Shown: positions 44,494-53,270, counted from the stretch's first letter. The stretch is 64,000 nt of DNA from JACDAN01 sp963802375 (GCA_963802375.1 CAWDIJ010000009.1:1-64000); one strand, 5' to 3'. The notes: a model not told the origin generated them from the letters alone. A program made the numbers and translations.

Positions 44494-44658
44494 GTGCTTA
44501 GCTTGACTGTTCAACGTCGAAGGAATTGACACTGGGCCTTCTGGAACATCCTGGACGGATGAAGCGGGCCCAGGTGGCTGCGTCGGCCGCCGTGCATCTT
44601 TCGTTTAGGGCACTAGCGGGGCACGGCCTCGCAGCCACGGCTCCCGGCTCCTCAACAG

Positions 44659-44678
44659 AAAACCCCGCTTGAGCGGGG
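44659..44678 (-). terminator. Intrinsic terminator after tRNA-Gly
   Basis: A 6-bp stem (44663-44668 with 44673-44678) with a four-base loop is followed by TTTTCTGTT on the minus strand, just beyond the tRNA-Gly 3' end. Confidence 0.88.
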
Positions 44679-44689
44679 CTTCCACGGAG

Positions 44690-44763
44690 AGCGGATGATG
44701 GGACTCGAACCCACGACCTTCTGCATGGCAAGCAGACGCTCTAGCCAACTGAGCTACATCCGC
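44690..44763 (-). tRNA. tRNA-Gly (GCC)
   Basis: The minus strand gives acceptor GCGGATG/CATCCGC (44757-44763 with 44691-44697), D arm AGCTCAGTTGGCTAGAGC, anticodon stem TCTGC/GCAGA with loop TTGCCAT (GCC) and T arm GGGTTCGAGTCCC. CCA is not encoded. A terminator follows. Confidence 0.96.
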
Positions 44764-44792
44764 AAACTGCGGCCAGTATAGCCGCGGCTTCT

Positions 44793-45197
44793 CTAGCTTC
44801 CTGCGGCGTCCAGGGCCTCGTTGACGAGACGGTCAGCGAGCTCGTTGTGCTCGCGCCGGACGGCCTTGTAGTCCACCCGGTCAAGGCGGCGGGCGAGCGG
44901 GCCGGCCTGGTCGTGCAGGTCTTTCAGCATCGGGCTCTTGACCTTGTACTCGCCGCGCATCTGCTTTACGAGCAACTCGGAATCCGAGACCACCTCGAGC
45001 TCGTCGACCCCGAGTTCCACCGCTTTCTCGAGGCCGGCTAGGAGCGCGCGGTACTCGGCGACGTTGTTCGTCGCCGTTCCGATCGACTCTCCGTGAGCCG
45101 CGAGCACCGTCCCGTCCTCGGCCTCGAGCACGTAGCCGTACGCGGCCGGACCGGGGTTCCCGCGGGCGCCGCCGTCCGTCCAGAGCGTCGCCTTCAC
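44793..45197 (-). CDS. Ribonuclease HI family protein
   Basis: The 134-residue enzyme has the RNase H fold with the acidic set in TDGGARGNPG, NNVAEYRALL, VVSDSELLVKQM and REHNELADRLV. It cleaves RNA in RNA-DNA hybrids. It forms a GTGA overlap with the upstream NIF3-like gene. Confidence 0.93.
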   Translation of the reverse strand: MKATLWTDGGARGNPGPAAYGYVLEAEDGTVLAAHGESIGTATNNVAEYRALLAGLEKAVELGVDELEVVSDSELLVKQMRGEYKVKSPMLKDLHDQAGPLARRLDRVDYKAVRREHNELADRLVNEALDAAGS

Positions 45198-45502
45198 AGC
45201 AGCGGGTAGATGTCGAAGGCCGGCTCTTCGTAGGGGTGAGCAGCCCGCAGCGCGGCGATGACCTCGTCGTGGAGCTCCTCGGGGTAGACGGTCTCGAGGC
45301 GCAGCTCCGAAACACGCTGCTCCTTCCCCCGCTCGCCGATCGTCGGCGACGATCGCTCGCCGCCGCGGTACGTGCCCGTTCCGGCCGCGTACCAGGAGCA
45401 GTGCTCGTACTCGCCGATCCGCCCCGCGCCGGCATCGAAGAGCGCGGTGCGCACGTTGTCGAGGGCCTCACGCGGCACGAAGACGACGAGCTTCCTGTTC
45501 AC
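45194..45502 (-). CDS. NIF3/YqfO C-domain-like small protein
   Basis: The 102-residue protein opens NRKLVVFVPREALDNVRTAL and ends PYEEPAFDIYPLL, the CutA-like YqfO03 domain inserted in NIF3 proteins and also found alone. GTG 45502 with GGTGGGGAG just upstream gives the domain's usual start. It is co-translated with RNase HI. A metal or nucleotide-binding role is inferred only from the family. Confidence 0.8.
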   Translation of the reverse strand: MNRKLVVFVPREALDNVRTALFDAGAGRIGEYEHCSWYAAGTGTYRGGERSSPTIGERGKEQRVSELRLETVYPEELHDEVIAALRAAHPYEEPAFDIYPLL

Positions 45503-45512
45503 CTCCCCACCT

Positions 45513-46244
45513 TCACACAAGCACGAGGCCGTCGCGGCCGACCTCGGACGCCGGGAAGTGTGCTCGGGCCGAGGCGGCGAGCTCGTCGTCGTCGCCTACC
45601 TCCGGGTTCACGTGGACGAGCACCAGCCGCTCGACGCCGGCCTCGGCCGCGAGCCGGCCCGCTTCGCCTGCCGCCGTATGGCTTGGGTCGTTTGTCGTGT
45701 CGCCGGGCCAGAACGACTCATGCAGCAGGATGCCTGCGCCTCGAGCAAAATCGATGTTCTCGGAGTCGTACGCGGTGTCGGTGCAGTAGGCGAGCCTGCC
45801 GTCGACCTTCACGGCGATGGTCTTTCCCGGGTGCTGGGGCTGAACGCGGATCTCGACCCGGAAAGGGCCGACCTCACGGTCGGCGTGCAGCTCGCGGGGC
45901 GTGCCGACCGAATCGGTACTGGTGAAGAACGGCGGGCCGACGAGACGCTCGATGACCTCCTCGGCCGGCAGGCCGGCAAGCAGACGCGCCGGCATCCAGA
46001 TCTCGCGCTCCAGCTCGAGACCGGCAAGCGCGACGAGGCCCATCACGTGGTCGAGATGGAAGTGGGAAAGAACTACGTGGACGCGCTCGACGCCCTCGAG
46101 CAGTTCTGGCTCGGTGATCAGCCGCCGAGCACCGGTCCCGGCGTCGAGCAGCAGGAGGTCCGGCCCCGAGCGGACATACATGCACGCCGTTTCGCGCTTG
46201 TCTGTCGGCAGCCAGCCGCCGGTGCCCAGGAGGCGAACTTCCAC
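45513..46244 (-). CDS. Metallo-beta-lactamase-fold hydrolase (RNase Z-like)
   Basis: The 243-residue protein has the MBL motif SHFHLDHVMGL near residue 61, YCTDTAYDS with the metal-bridging Asp, LLHESFWPGD and LVHVNPE. It groups with the RNase Z/ELAC-type and AHL-lactonase-like proteins. The GTG at 46244 lies immediately after the cupin stop. Confidence 0.9.
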   Translation of the reverse strand: MEVRLLGTGGWLPTDKRETACMYVRSGPDLLLLDAGTGARRLITEPELLEGVERVHVVLSHFHLDHVMGLVALAGLELEREIWMPARLLAGLPAEEVIERLVGPPFFTSTDSVGTPRELHADREVGPFRVEIRVQPQHPGKTIAVKVDGRLAYCTDTAYDSENIDFARGAGILLHESFWPGDTTNDPSHTAAGEAGRLAAEAGVERLVLVHVNPEVGDDDELAASARAHFPASEVGRDGLVLV

Positions 46245-46622
46245 CTAGATCTCGCGCTCGGGTGCGGCCGGCGCTGCTGAGTCGCCGGTGTTCGGCGTCC
46301 CGCGCGGCTCGATCAGGAGGATTTGCGCCTCCTCGTCCGCGACCGGGCAGTGCTCGACGCCGCGAGGGACGACGAAGAGGTCTCCCTCGTCGAGCTGCAC
46401 GTCCCGGTCGCGCAGCTTGATCGTGAGCCGGCCCTTCAGCACAAGGAAGAAGTCGTCCGTGTCGGGATGCGAGTGCCAGACGAACTCGCCTTTGATCTTG
46501 CCGACCTGGATCTTGTTCTCGTTGTAGTAGCCGACGATCCGCGGCTGGAAGTGCTCGTCGAAGGTCGAGAGCTTCTGCGCGAGATCGACGGGCTCGTACA
46601 GCGTTAGTGCCCCTCCAGCCAA
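46245..46622 (-). CDS. Cupin-domain protein
   Basis: The 125-residue protein has the double-stranded beta-helix motifs GEFVWHSHPDTDDFFLVL (metal His residues) and DEGDLFVVPRGVEHCPV. The start is uncertain; TTG 46622 was taken, but GGAGG suggests initiation a few codons downstream. The next gene begins directly after, so it is co-transcribed with the MBL gene. Ligand unknown. Confidence 0.82.
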   Translation of the reverse strand: MAGGALTLYEPVDLAQKLSTFDEHFQPRIVGYYNENKIQVGKIKGEFVWHSHPDTDDFFLVLKGRLTIKLRDRDVQLDEGDLFVVPRGVEHCPVADEEAQILLIEPRGTPNTGDSAAPAAPEREI

Positions 46623-46767
46623 TACACGCCTGCGTCTGGCCCGCGATCACGCGGCGCCAGAGCCGACCCTCCTCCTCGCCAAGGCTGCCTAGCCTTGACT
46701 CGTCGGAGTGCGCGCTCTGGCTTGGTGCTCGCGACCCAGAGGCGGGGCAGCATTAGCTGAAGGGGCA

Positions 46768-48267
46768 CTACTCGGCCGCGTCGATCTGCGCCTTCTGGAG
46801 CCGGCCGGAGTAGTCGACGTAGACCGACTTCCACTCGGTGAAGACGTCTAGCGCCGCCTGCCCGGCCTCGCGGTGGCCGTTGCCCGTGTCCTTTGTCCCA
46901 CCGAACGGGAGGTGCACCTCGGCGCCGATCGTGCCGGCGTTGATGTACGTGATACCGGTGTCGAGATCGCGTATGGCGCGGAACGCCTTGTTCACGTCGC
47001 GCGTGAAGATGGAGGACGAGAGCCCGTACTTGACGCCGTTCGCCGCCTGGATCGCATCGTCGAACGAGTCAACCGGGATCAGGGCGGTGGTCGGGCCGAA
47101 GATCTCCTCCTGGGCAATCCGCATCCCCGGCTCGACGTCGCCGAAGATCGTCGGCCGGTAGTAGAAGCCGTCCGAGAGGCCGTTGTCGGACGCCACCTCG
47201 CCGCCCGTCAGCAGTTTTGCCCCCTCGTCCTTCCCGATCTCCGTGTACGAGTGGATCTTGTCGAGCGAGCGCTGGTTGATCACCGGGCCGACGTCGGTGT
47301 CGTCCTCCCAGCCGTAGCCGAGCCGCAGCTGCTCTGCCGCAGCGACGAGCTTCGACTGCAGCTCCTCGTAGACGCCGCGTTGGGCGATCACGCGGCTCGC
47401 CGCCGTGCACCGCTGGCCTGAGGTGCCGAACGCCGACCAGATGATGCCCTCGACAGCGAGGTCCAGATCGGCGTCGTCCAGGACGATGATCGCGTTCTTA
47501 CCGCCGAGCTCGAGGTGGACGTGCTTGAGGCCGTCGGCGGCCGCCTTCAGGACGGCGACGCCGGTCTCGCGGGAGCCGGTCAGCGAGATCACCCGGACGT
47601 CCGGATGGCGGACAAGGGTCTCCCCCACCGCGCCGCCTCCGCCGTGGACGATGTTCAGCACGCCGGCCGGCAGGCCGGCCTCCAGCAGCAGCTCGACGTA
47701 GCGCTGGCCGAGCGTCGGCGTGTCGGTCGCGGGCTTGAAGACGATCGTGTTCCCGGCGACCAGCGCCGGCAGCGTCTTCCACGACGGGATCGCGATCGGG
47801 AAGTTCCACGGCGTGATCACGCCGATGACGCCGATCGGGATCCGCACGCTCATCTGGAACTTGTCCCGGAGCTCCGACGGGGTCGTCTGGCCAAAGAGGC
47901 GCCGACCCTCGCCGCCCATGTAGTACGCCATGTCGATCGCCTCTTGGACGTCGCCACGCGCCTCGGCGAGCACCTTGCCCATCTCGCGGGCCATCAGCTG
48001 CGACAGGTCTTCCTTCTGGTCGCGCAGGAGCTCGCCGAAGCGGAAGAGGATCTCGCCGCGCTTCGGCGCCGGGACGAGGCGCCACTCCTCGAACGCCTCC
48101 TTCGCGGCGGCGACGGCGCGGTTGACGTCCTCCTCGCCGGAGAGCGGGAAGGTCCCGATCGCCTCGCCGTTCGCGGGCGACGTGGACTCGAACGTCTCGC
48201 CGGAGACGGCGTCGACCCACTCGCCTGCGATGGAGTTCTGAAAGGTCTTCGACCCGATCAGCGCCAT
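46768..48267 (-). CDS. NAD(P)-dependent aldehyde dehydrogenase
   Basis: The 499-residue enzyme has the ALDH landmarks: TPWNFPIAIPSWKTLPAL, VFKPATDTPTL, the catalytic Glu in HLELGGKNAIIV near residue 257, the catalytic Cys in FGTSGQRCTAASRV near 290 and the C-terminal HLPFGGTKDTGNGHRE. The last block resembles the semialdehyde/P6C-type dehydrogenases (ALDH7-like), but substrate is unproven. Confidence 0.93.
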   Translation of the reverse strand: MALIGSKTFQNSIAGEWVDAVSGETFESTSPANGEAIGTFPLSGEEDVNRAVAAAKEAFEEWRLVPAPKRGEILFRFGELLRDQKEDLSQLMAREMGKVLAEARGDVQEAIDMAYYMGGEGRRLFGQTTPSELRDKFQMSVRIPIGVIGVITPWNFPIAIPSWKTLPALVAGNTIVFKPATDTPTLGQRYVELLLEAGLPAGVLNIVHGGGGAVGETLVRHPDVRVISLTGSRETGVAVLKAAADGLKHVHLELGGKNAIIVLDDADLDLAVEGIIWSAFGTSGQRCTAASRVIAQRGVYEELQSKLVAAAEQLRLGYGWEDDTDVGPVINQRSLDKIHSYTEIGKDEGAKLLTGGEVASDNGLSDGFYYRPTIFGDVEPGMRIAQEEIFGPTTALIPVDSFDDAIQAANGVKYGLSSSIFTRDVNKAFRAIRDLDTGITYINAGTIGAEVHLPFGGTKDTGNGHREAGQAALDVFTEWKSVYVDYSGRLQKAQIDAAE

Positions 48268-48275
48268 GACGTAGG

Positions 48276-48491
48276 TTAGTCAGGCGGGTCGGTGCCGAGG
48301 AAGGTTCCCGGCGCCCTCGGCCGCCGGCGGTCCCGGATCTCCCGCTTGCCGCCCGCGCGCTTGCCCGTTCGCCGGTCCGGGCCGGTGCGCCGGTCGACGA
48401 TCACCTCGACGTTCGGGTTGTCCTCGTAGTACTCGGTCAGCTTGTCGAACAGCTCGTCGGCGAGCTCGGCTGGGATGACGCAGTAGATCAT
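48276..48491 (-). CDS. Small conserved-type hypothetical protein
   Basis: The 71-residue protein opens MIYCVIPAELADELFDKLTE and continues VEVIVDRRTGPDRRTG, then a strongly Arg-rich tail ending PGTFLGTDPPD. The DRR-GPDRR pattern looks conserved in related organisms, but no function is recognised. GGAGC lies upstream. It lies between the aldehyde dehydrogenase and a zinc-ribbon protein. Confidence 0.65.
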   Translation of the reverse strand: MIYCVIPAELADELFDKLTEYYEDNPNVEVIVDRRTGPDRRTGKRAGGKREIRDRRRPRAPGTFLGTDPPD

Positions 48492-48500
48492 CGTGCTCCG

Positions 48501-49112
48501 CTAGAGGCGCGCGATCTGCGGGACGATCCTGCCGTCCGGCTGGATCGTCGCGTTCCAGCCCTGGAAGGCGCCGTCGAGGTCACCGAGCTCGTGTCCGCGC
48601 GCCTCGAGCTTCACGGGCTGGGCGGACTCGGGCGAGACGCGGTACTGGTACCAGGTGATGTCCCAGGCGATCGTGATCAGGAGCTCCTGGTTCACGCCCG
48701 AAAGCGGGAGGATGCTCGCCCTGGGCTCGCCGAGGGACTTTGCGACGCCGCCGATCGTGCGGCGGTAGTCGCTGGCGTTGTAGAGGTCGGCAGCCTCGAC
48801 CGTCTGGAGCTCTGGCTCGCTCAGCCTGCGGAGGATCGGCTCCGAGGCGACGGTTTCCTCAGGTGCGGACTGGAGCGGCGCGAAGATCGACTGGAGCAGG
48901 CCCCTGCGGCGCCGGCGCTGGACCGGGACGGTCGGCGTCGTCGGGCTCCCTTCCTTCGTCCAGCCGTACTCGGCCGCGATCTCCTGGCACAGCGGGCAGA
49001 CGTCGACGAACTCGCGCCCGTCGGGCGCGTATCTGACCGGGCGCTCACCCTGGAGAAGGCTCCGGTCGCAGATGGCGCAGATGTGGGTAGCCGCTTGCCC
49101 TGTGATCTGCAT
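48501..49112 (-). CDS. Hypothetical protein with N-terminal zinc ribbon
   Basis: The 203-residue protein has two CxxC pairs (CAICDRSLL and CPLCQEI) within the first 45 residues and a basic linker (QRRRRRGLLQSIF). The second half (SDYRRTIGGVAKSLGEPRAS, then ELLITIAWDITWYQYRV) is a compact alpha/beta domain of unknown function. It is divergent from the PadR gene. Confidence 0.75.
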   Translation of the reverse strand: MQITGQAATHICAICDRSLLQGERPVRYAPDGREFVDVCPLCQEIAAEYGWTKEGSPTTPTVPVQRRRRRGLLQSIFAPLQSAPEETVASEPILRRLSEPELQTVEAADLYNASDYRRTIGGVAKSLGEPRASILPLSGVNQELLITIAWDITWYQYRVSPESAQPVKLEARGHELGDLDGAFQGWNATIQPDGRIVPQIARL

Positions 49113-49167
49113 AAGCCGACGATCTTAGCCCAGCGCAGAGCGGCCCCCGACAGCTACGCTGGCGTTC

Positions 49168-49188
49168 TACATGTGTGTTTTACAGGTA
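49168..49188 (+). promoter_or_regulatory. Probable PadR operator
   Basis: TACATGT (49168-49174) and ACAGGTA (49182-49188) form an inverted repeat with one mismatch and a seven-base spacer, ending at the first base of the PadR start codon. Such ATGT/ACAT dyads are typical PadR sites, so autorepression is likely. Confidence 0.55.
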
Positions 49189-49571
49189 TGAGACGGCATC
49201 GTCATTCACGGGTCCGCCGGCGCGTCGGGCCCGGCGACTTCGAGGTGCGAGCGCGGGTCGAGCGCTTCGCCGAGCCGGCTGTCCTTCTCCTCCTTCGCGA
49301 GCGCCCGGTGCACGGCTACGAGCTGTTGGAGCAGCTGCCCGAGCTCACCGGCGAGCGGGTCGACATGGGCAACCTCTACCGCTTCCTCCGCTTGCTCGAA
49401 TCCGACGGGATCGTGCGCTCCGAGTGGGACGACAAGGCGTCCGGACCGAGCAAGCGGGTCTACGAACTGACGGCCGAGGGGCGCGCGCTCCTCGACCAGT
49501 GGGCTAGCGCGTTGCGAGATTCGCAAACGCGGCTGGATGGATTTCTCACTCGGTATGGAGAGAGGAGGTGA
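49188..49571 (+). CDS. PadR-family transcriptional regulator
   Basis: The 127-residue protein opens with a basic His/Arg tail and continues FAEPAVLLLLRERPVHGYEL, with the wing pattern DMGNLYRFLRLLESDGIVRS and GPSKRVYELTAEGRALLD. PadR proteins are winged-helix repressors that respond to phenolics, drugs or stress. Its stop overlaps the Shine-Dalgarno of the next gene. Confidence 0.9.
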   Translation: MRRHRHSRVRRRVGPGDFEVRARVERFAEPAVLLLLRERPVHGYELLEQLPELTGERVDMGNLYRFLRLLESDGIVRSEWDDKASGPSKRVYELTAEGRALLDQWASALRDSQTRLDGFLTRYGERR

Positions 49572-49573
49572 AC

Positions 49574-49777
49574 ATGCACGGAAGACGACATCGTCATCGC
49601 GGCCTTCGGCGCCACCATGCCATCGGCCGCGGTTGGTACGACCGCGAGCGCGTCCTCGAGCGGCTGGAGGAGTACCAGCGCGACCTCGAGCAGGAGCTCG
49701 CCGACGTCTCGGATCTGATCAAGCGGCTGCGCGACAGCGGCGCCGGCGAGACGCAGGAGGCGACCGCCACGGTCTAG
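49574..49777 (+). CDS. Small basic/coiled-coil protein co-transcribed with PadR
   Basis: The 67-residue protein opens MHGRRHRHRGLRRHHAIGRG and ends in a heptad helix (ERVLERLEEYQRDLEQELA, DVSDLIKRLRD). ATG 49574 is chosen because GAGGAGG lies six bases before it. The His/Arg-rich head resembles that of the PadR protein next to it. A partner or target role is inference. Confidence 0.72.
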   Translation: MHGRRHRHRGLRRHHAIGRGWYDRERVLERLEEYQRDLEQELADVSDLIKRLRDSGAGETQEATATV

Positions 49778-49788
49778 CGAGGTTTGGC

Positions 49789-49808
49789 GGGCGGGCTTCG
49801 GCCCGCCC
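49789..49808 (+). terminator. GC hairpin terminator after the padR operon
   Basis: An 8-bp perfect stem (49789-49796 with 49801-49808) on a TTCG loop follows the stop by about ten bases. The element from ccgccacggtctag through the hairpin recurs at 50013-50055. Confidence 0.65.
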
Positions 49809-49967
49809 CTCAGCCCCGGACCGCGTGTGACCCCTGCCGTCGCATGTTCCGTGCCGGTCCCAAAACGACCGTGGGTGGCGGGGCACGAAGGAAACCTAGG
49901 ACGCAGGCGGCCGAGATCGGCCCGCCGTGCGCGTTCCGTCACACGTCCGAGCGCAGCTCGACTCGAT

Positions 49968-50055
49968 GGCCACGGCCCTGCGGGCCGTGGCCGAGGGACA
50001 GTCCCTCGCTAGCCGCCACGGTCTAGGCGGTTGGCGGGCGGGCTCGGGCCCGCCC
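49968..50055. repeat. Cluster of three palindromes
   Basis: Arms 49968-49978/49982-49992 (11 bp), 49993-49999/50001-50007 (7 bp) and 50036-50043/50048-50055 (8 bp) lie in tandem. The third copies the terminator at 49789 with the same preceding 14 bases, including the stop codon. The surrounding 310-base gap (49778-50088) has no supported gene. Confidence 0.6.
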
Positions 50056-50088
50056 CTGAGCCTGCGCCCTGACTCGTAGGGTTTCCGC

Positions 50089-50965
50089 GTGAACGGGAGC
50101 GACGACCGCACGGCGCTTGCGGCGTTCTTCGTGATGTCGATCCTTGCGGGCGGAAACGCCGTCGCGATCCGGTTCAGCAACCGCGAGCTCGACCCTCTCT
50201 GGGGAGCGTGCCTCCGCTTCGCCCTCGCGGCCTTGCTCCTCGCAGCCATCATGGCGATCCTGCGGGTGAGCCCGCCGCGCGGTCGAGCGCTGGCGGGATC
50301 GATGCTCTATGGAGCCGTCGGTATCGGCGGCGCGTTCGCGCTCGCCTACTACGGGCTGGTGGACGTCCACGCCGGGCTCGGTCAGACGGTGCTCGCGATC
50401 GTCCCGCTCGCCACGCTCTTCCTCGTTGTGCTTCAGCGCCAGGAGAGCATTCGCCTCAGCGCGCGTGGTCGGCGGCCTGCTCGCGCCTGGCCGGAATCGC
50501 CGTGATGTCCAACGCCAGCCTTGCGGGACGACGTGCCGGCCCTCTCGCTGCTCGCTCTCGTCGGCAGCGCCCTGTGTTTTGCCCAGGCCGCCGTGCTGGT
50601 CCGCCGCTTCCCGCCGGTCCACCCGGTGGCGATGAACGCCGTCGCCATGGGCACAGGGGCAGTGCTGCTGCTGGCGGGTCGCTGCTGGCGAAGAGACACG
50701 ATCGAGCTCCCGCAGCGAAACCGAAACGTGGCTCGCGCTCGCCTACCTCGTACCCGTCGGCTCGGTCCTCGTCTTCGTGCTCTATCTGGTCGTGCTCCGG
50801 CACTGGGAGGCATCACGCGCGGCGTACGAGTTCGTGCTCATCCCCGTCGTCACCGTGGCGCTTTCCACCTGGCTCGACGACGAGCCGCTGGGCGTGGGAT
50901 TGCTCCTCGGGGGACCGCTCGTCCTGATCGGCGTGTACGTCGGCGCCCTGCGTCGCGCGGCCTAG
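50089..50965 (+). pseudogene. EamA/DMT-type transporter, decayed by several frameshifts
   Basis: Successive fragments in different frames reconstruct one ten-helix EamA transporter: FFVMSILAGGNAVAIRFSNR, GGAFALAYYGLVDVHAGLGQ, then LSLLALVGSALCFAQAAVLV, ETWLALAYLVPVGSVLVFVL and SRAAYEFVLIPVVTVALSTW ending VYVGALRRAA. At least four frame changes are needed between about 50460 and 50760, so it is a pseudogene rather than a single error. Confidence 0.78.
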
Positions 50966-51153
50966 GAGCGCTCGCGCCGCTGCCGCCAGCGGTGCACGTG
51001 CTTGGACTTGCTCGCCGCTTTCGGCGTCTTCGGCTCCGGCGGCGGGTCGTGTTCCACCAGCCAGCGTGCAGCCTCGTCGTCCGCGTCGAGCCCGGCCTGC
51101 CGCTCTCGCTCGGCGCGCTTCTCGGCTCCGCGATGCGTCAGCCGGTGCTTCAG
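50962..51153 (-). CDS. Small charged protein with CTG start, coupled to EF-G2
   Basis: A 63-residue frame opens KHRLTHRGAEKRAERERQAG and ends SKHVHRWRQRRERS, with EAARWLVEHDPPPEPKTP in the middle. Its only possible initiator is CTG at 51153, in a CTGA overlap with the EF-G2 stop. Charged, low-complexity but protein-like composition and the overlap support it. It was invisible to searches limited to standard starts. Function unknown. Confidence 0.5.
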   Translation of the reverse strand: MKHRLTHRGAEKRAERERQAGLDADDEAARWLVEHDPPPEPKTPKAASKSKHVHRWRQRRERS

Positions 51154-53204
51154 ACCTTGACCTCTTCCCTTTCCTTCTCCGCCTCGGCCATGACCTTCTG
51201 CGCCACGTGGGTCGGGACTTCCTCGTAGCGCGCGAAGTGCATGTGGTAGTCGCCGCGCCCGCCGGTCATCGAAGTCAGTGACTGGGAGTAGGTCAGCATC
51301 TCCGCCATCGGCACCTCGGCCTTGATCGAGGTCATCCCGCTGCCGGTCGGCTCCATCCCATGCAGGCGCCCGCGCCGTGAGTTCAGGTCGCCGTTGACGG
51401 CTCCGACCGCGTCGTCCGGGACCGTGACGTCGACCTCCATGATCGGCTCGAGCAGCACTGGGTCGGCCTGGGCGTAGGCCTCCTTGAACGCCATCGAGCC
51501 GGCGATCTTGAACGCCATCTCGGAGGAGTCGACGTTGTGGTACGTCCCGTCCACGAGCACGACCCGCACGCCCTGGATGGGAGCCCCGGCCAGCTCACCG
51601 TGCACCATCGCCTCCTGGATCCCCTTGTCGACGGCAGGCCGGAAGCTCTGCGGGATCACGCCGCCGACGATCTTGTCCACGAACTCGTAGCCCGTGTGGC
51701 CCTCGAGGGGCTCGAGCCGGATGTGGCAGTCGCCGAACTGCCCGCGGCCGCCGGTCTGCTTCTTGTAGCGCCCGTGACCCTTCGACTCCTTGCGGATCGT
51801 CTCCAGGTACGGCACCCGTGGCGGGCGCAGGTCGACCTCGACGCCGAAGCGCCGGTTCACGCGCTCGACCGCGACCTCGACGTGCATCTGCGAGAGACCC
51901 GACAGCAGCTGCTCGCCGGTCTGCTGATCCCGGCGCAGGATCAGCGTCGGGTCCTCCTCGTGCAGCCGCCGGATGGCAGTGCCGAGCTTCTCCTCGTCGC
52001 CCTTGGCCTTCGGCGAGATCGCGAAGCTCATCACGGGCTCCGGAAACTCGATCGACGGCGGCTCGGCGCCGGTCTCCTTGTCCAGCAGGAGGTCGCCGGT
52101 GAGCACGTCCTTCAGCTTCGCCACCGCACCGATATCGCCGGGGCCGAACTCGGCGGCCTGGTCGTGCTCCTTCCCCTGGAGCCTCAGCAGCTGCCCGACC
52201 CGCTCCTTGTTGTGCGAGCGCGCGTTCACGAGCGTGGAGTCCGACGACACCGTGCCCTCGATCACCCGGAAGACGTTGATGCGGCCCGCGAACGGGTCGG
52301 CCACTGTTTTGAAGACGAAGGCCGCGCTCGAGGCTCCGTCGATGTGGACGTCGAAGTCCTTCTTCGCCGGCGACGGCACTCCCTCGACGAGCAGGTCGAG
52401 CGTGGCCGTCGTCCCGAGGTTCTTGGTCGCGACGCCGCACGCGACCGGGAAGATCTCGCCGCGCGTCACAGCGTCCTTCAGCGCGTGGGCCACTTCCTCT
52501 GCCGAGAGCTCCTGGCCGTCGAGATACCGCTCCATCAGACCCTCGTCCGTCTCCACGACGGAATCGAGGAGCTGCTCGCGGTACTGCGCCACCTGGTCGG
52601 CCATCTCGGCGGGAATTTCGCCGGGCGCCGACTCCTTGCCACCCTCCGGGCTCGTGTATGCCGTCATGTGCAGCAGGTCGACGATCCCGCCGACCTCGTG
52701 TTCCGCGCCGATCGGCAGGTGGACGGCAACGCAGCGGGTCGAGAACGTGTTCCGCAGCTGCTCGAGGACGCGGTAGAAGTCGGCCCGCTCGCGGTCGAGC
52801 ATGTTCACGAAGAGGACGCGGGCGAGACCGAGCTCCTCCGCCCGCGACCAGACTCTAGTCGTCTGCACCTCGACGCCCATCACGGCGGAGACGACGATCA
52901 GCGTGCCTTCGACGACGCGCAGCGCCGCGATCATGTCTCCCTGGAAGCTCGGTTCACCCGGCGTGTCGATCAGGTTGATCTTCCTGCCCTGCCACTCGAG
53001 GTGGCACAGGGTCGCGGCGATCGACATCTGCCGGCGCTGCTCGTCCTCGTCCCAGTCGGCGACCGTGGAGCCCGACTCGATCGATCCGAGCCGGTTCACC
53101 GACCCGGCCTGAAAGAGCATCGCCTCGACGAGCGAGGTCTTCCCCGTCCCACGGTGTCCGGTGACGGCGACGTTGCGGATCTTTCCGGGCTCGACTGCGG
53201 CCAT
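51150..53204 (-). CDS. Elongation factor G-like protein (EF-G2)
   Basis: The 684-residue translational GTPase has G1 GHRGTGKTS near residue 17, G3 DTPG near 79 and all five EF-G domains; domain IV reads GHGRYKKQTGGRGQFGDCHI and domain V ends MTGGRGDYHMHFARYEEVP. The G4 element is NMLD in place of NKMD, a mark of the EF-G2 paralogue in Actinobacteria whose role in elongation is not established. The true fusA must be elsewhere. Confidence 0.9.
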   Translation of the reverse strand: MAAVEPGKIRNVAVTGHRGTGKTSLVEAMLFQAGSVNRLGSIESGSTVADWDEDEQRRQMSIAATLCHLEWQGRKINLIDTPGEPSFQGDMIAALRVVEGTLIVVSAVMGVEVQTTRVWSRAEELGLARVLFVNMLDRERADFYRVLEQLRNTFSTRCVAVHLPIGAEHEVGGIVDLLHMTAYTSPEGGKESAPGEIPAEMADQVAQYREQLLDSVVETDEGLMERYLDGQELSAEEVAHALKDAVTRGEIFPVACGVATKNLGTTATLDLLVEGVPSPAKKDFDVHIDGASSAAFVFKTVADPFAGRINVFRVIEGTVSSDSTLVNARSHNKERVGQLLRLQGKEHDQAAEFGPGDIGAVAKLKDVLTGDLLLDKETGAEPPSIEFPEPVMSFAISPKAKGDEEKLGTAIRRLHEEDPTLILRRDQQTGEQLLSGLSQMHVEVAVERVNRRFGVEVDLRPPRVPYLETIRKESKGHGRYKKQTGGRGQFGDCHIRLEPLEGHTGYEFVDKIVGGVIPQSFRPAVDKGIQEAMVHGELAGAPIQGVRVVLVDGTYHNVDSSEMAFKIAGSMAFKEAYAQADPVLLEPIMEVDVTVPDDAVGAVNGDLNSRRGRLHGMEPTGSGMTSIKAEVPMAEMLTYSQSLTSMTGGRGDYHMHFARYEEVPTHVAQKVMAEAEKEREEVKV

Positions 53205-53270
53205 GCGAACGGGTCCTCCTCGGAGTCGTTGGGCCCTCGATCTTATCGGCGCCGGATCGCGCGCCCTGCG

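Noticed and set aside
46606..46769. Nine-base inverted repeat (AGTGCCCCT) around a short gap
   Set aside because: Arms are 146 bases apart and no mobile gene lies between; chance is likely.
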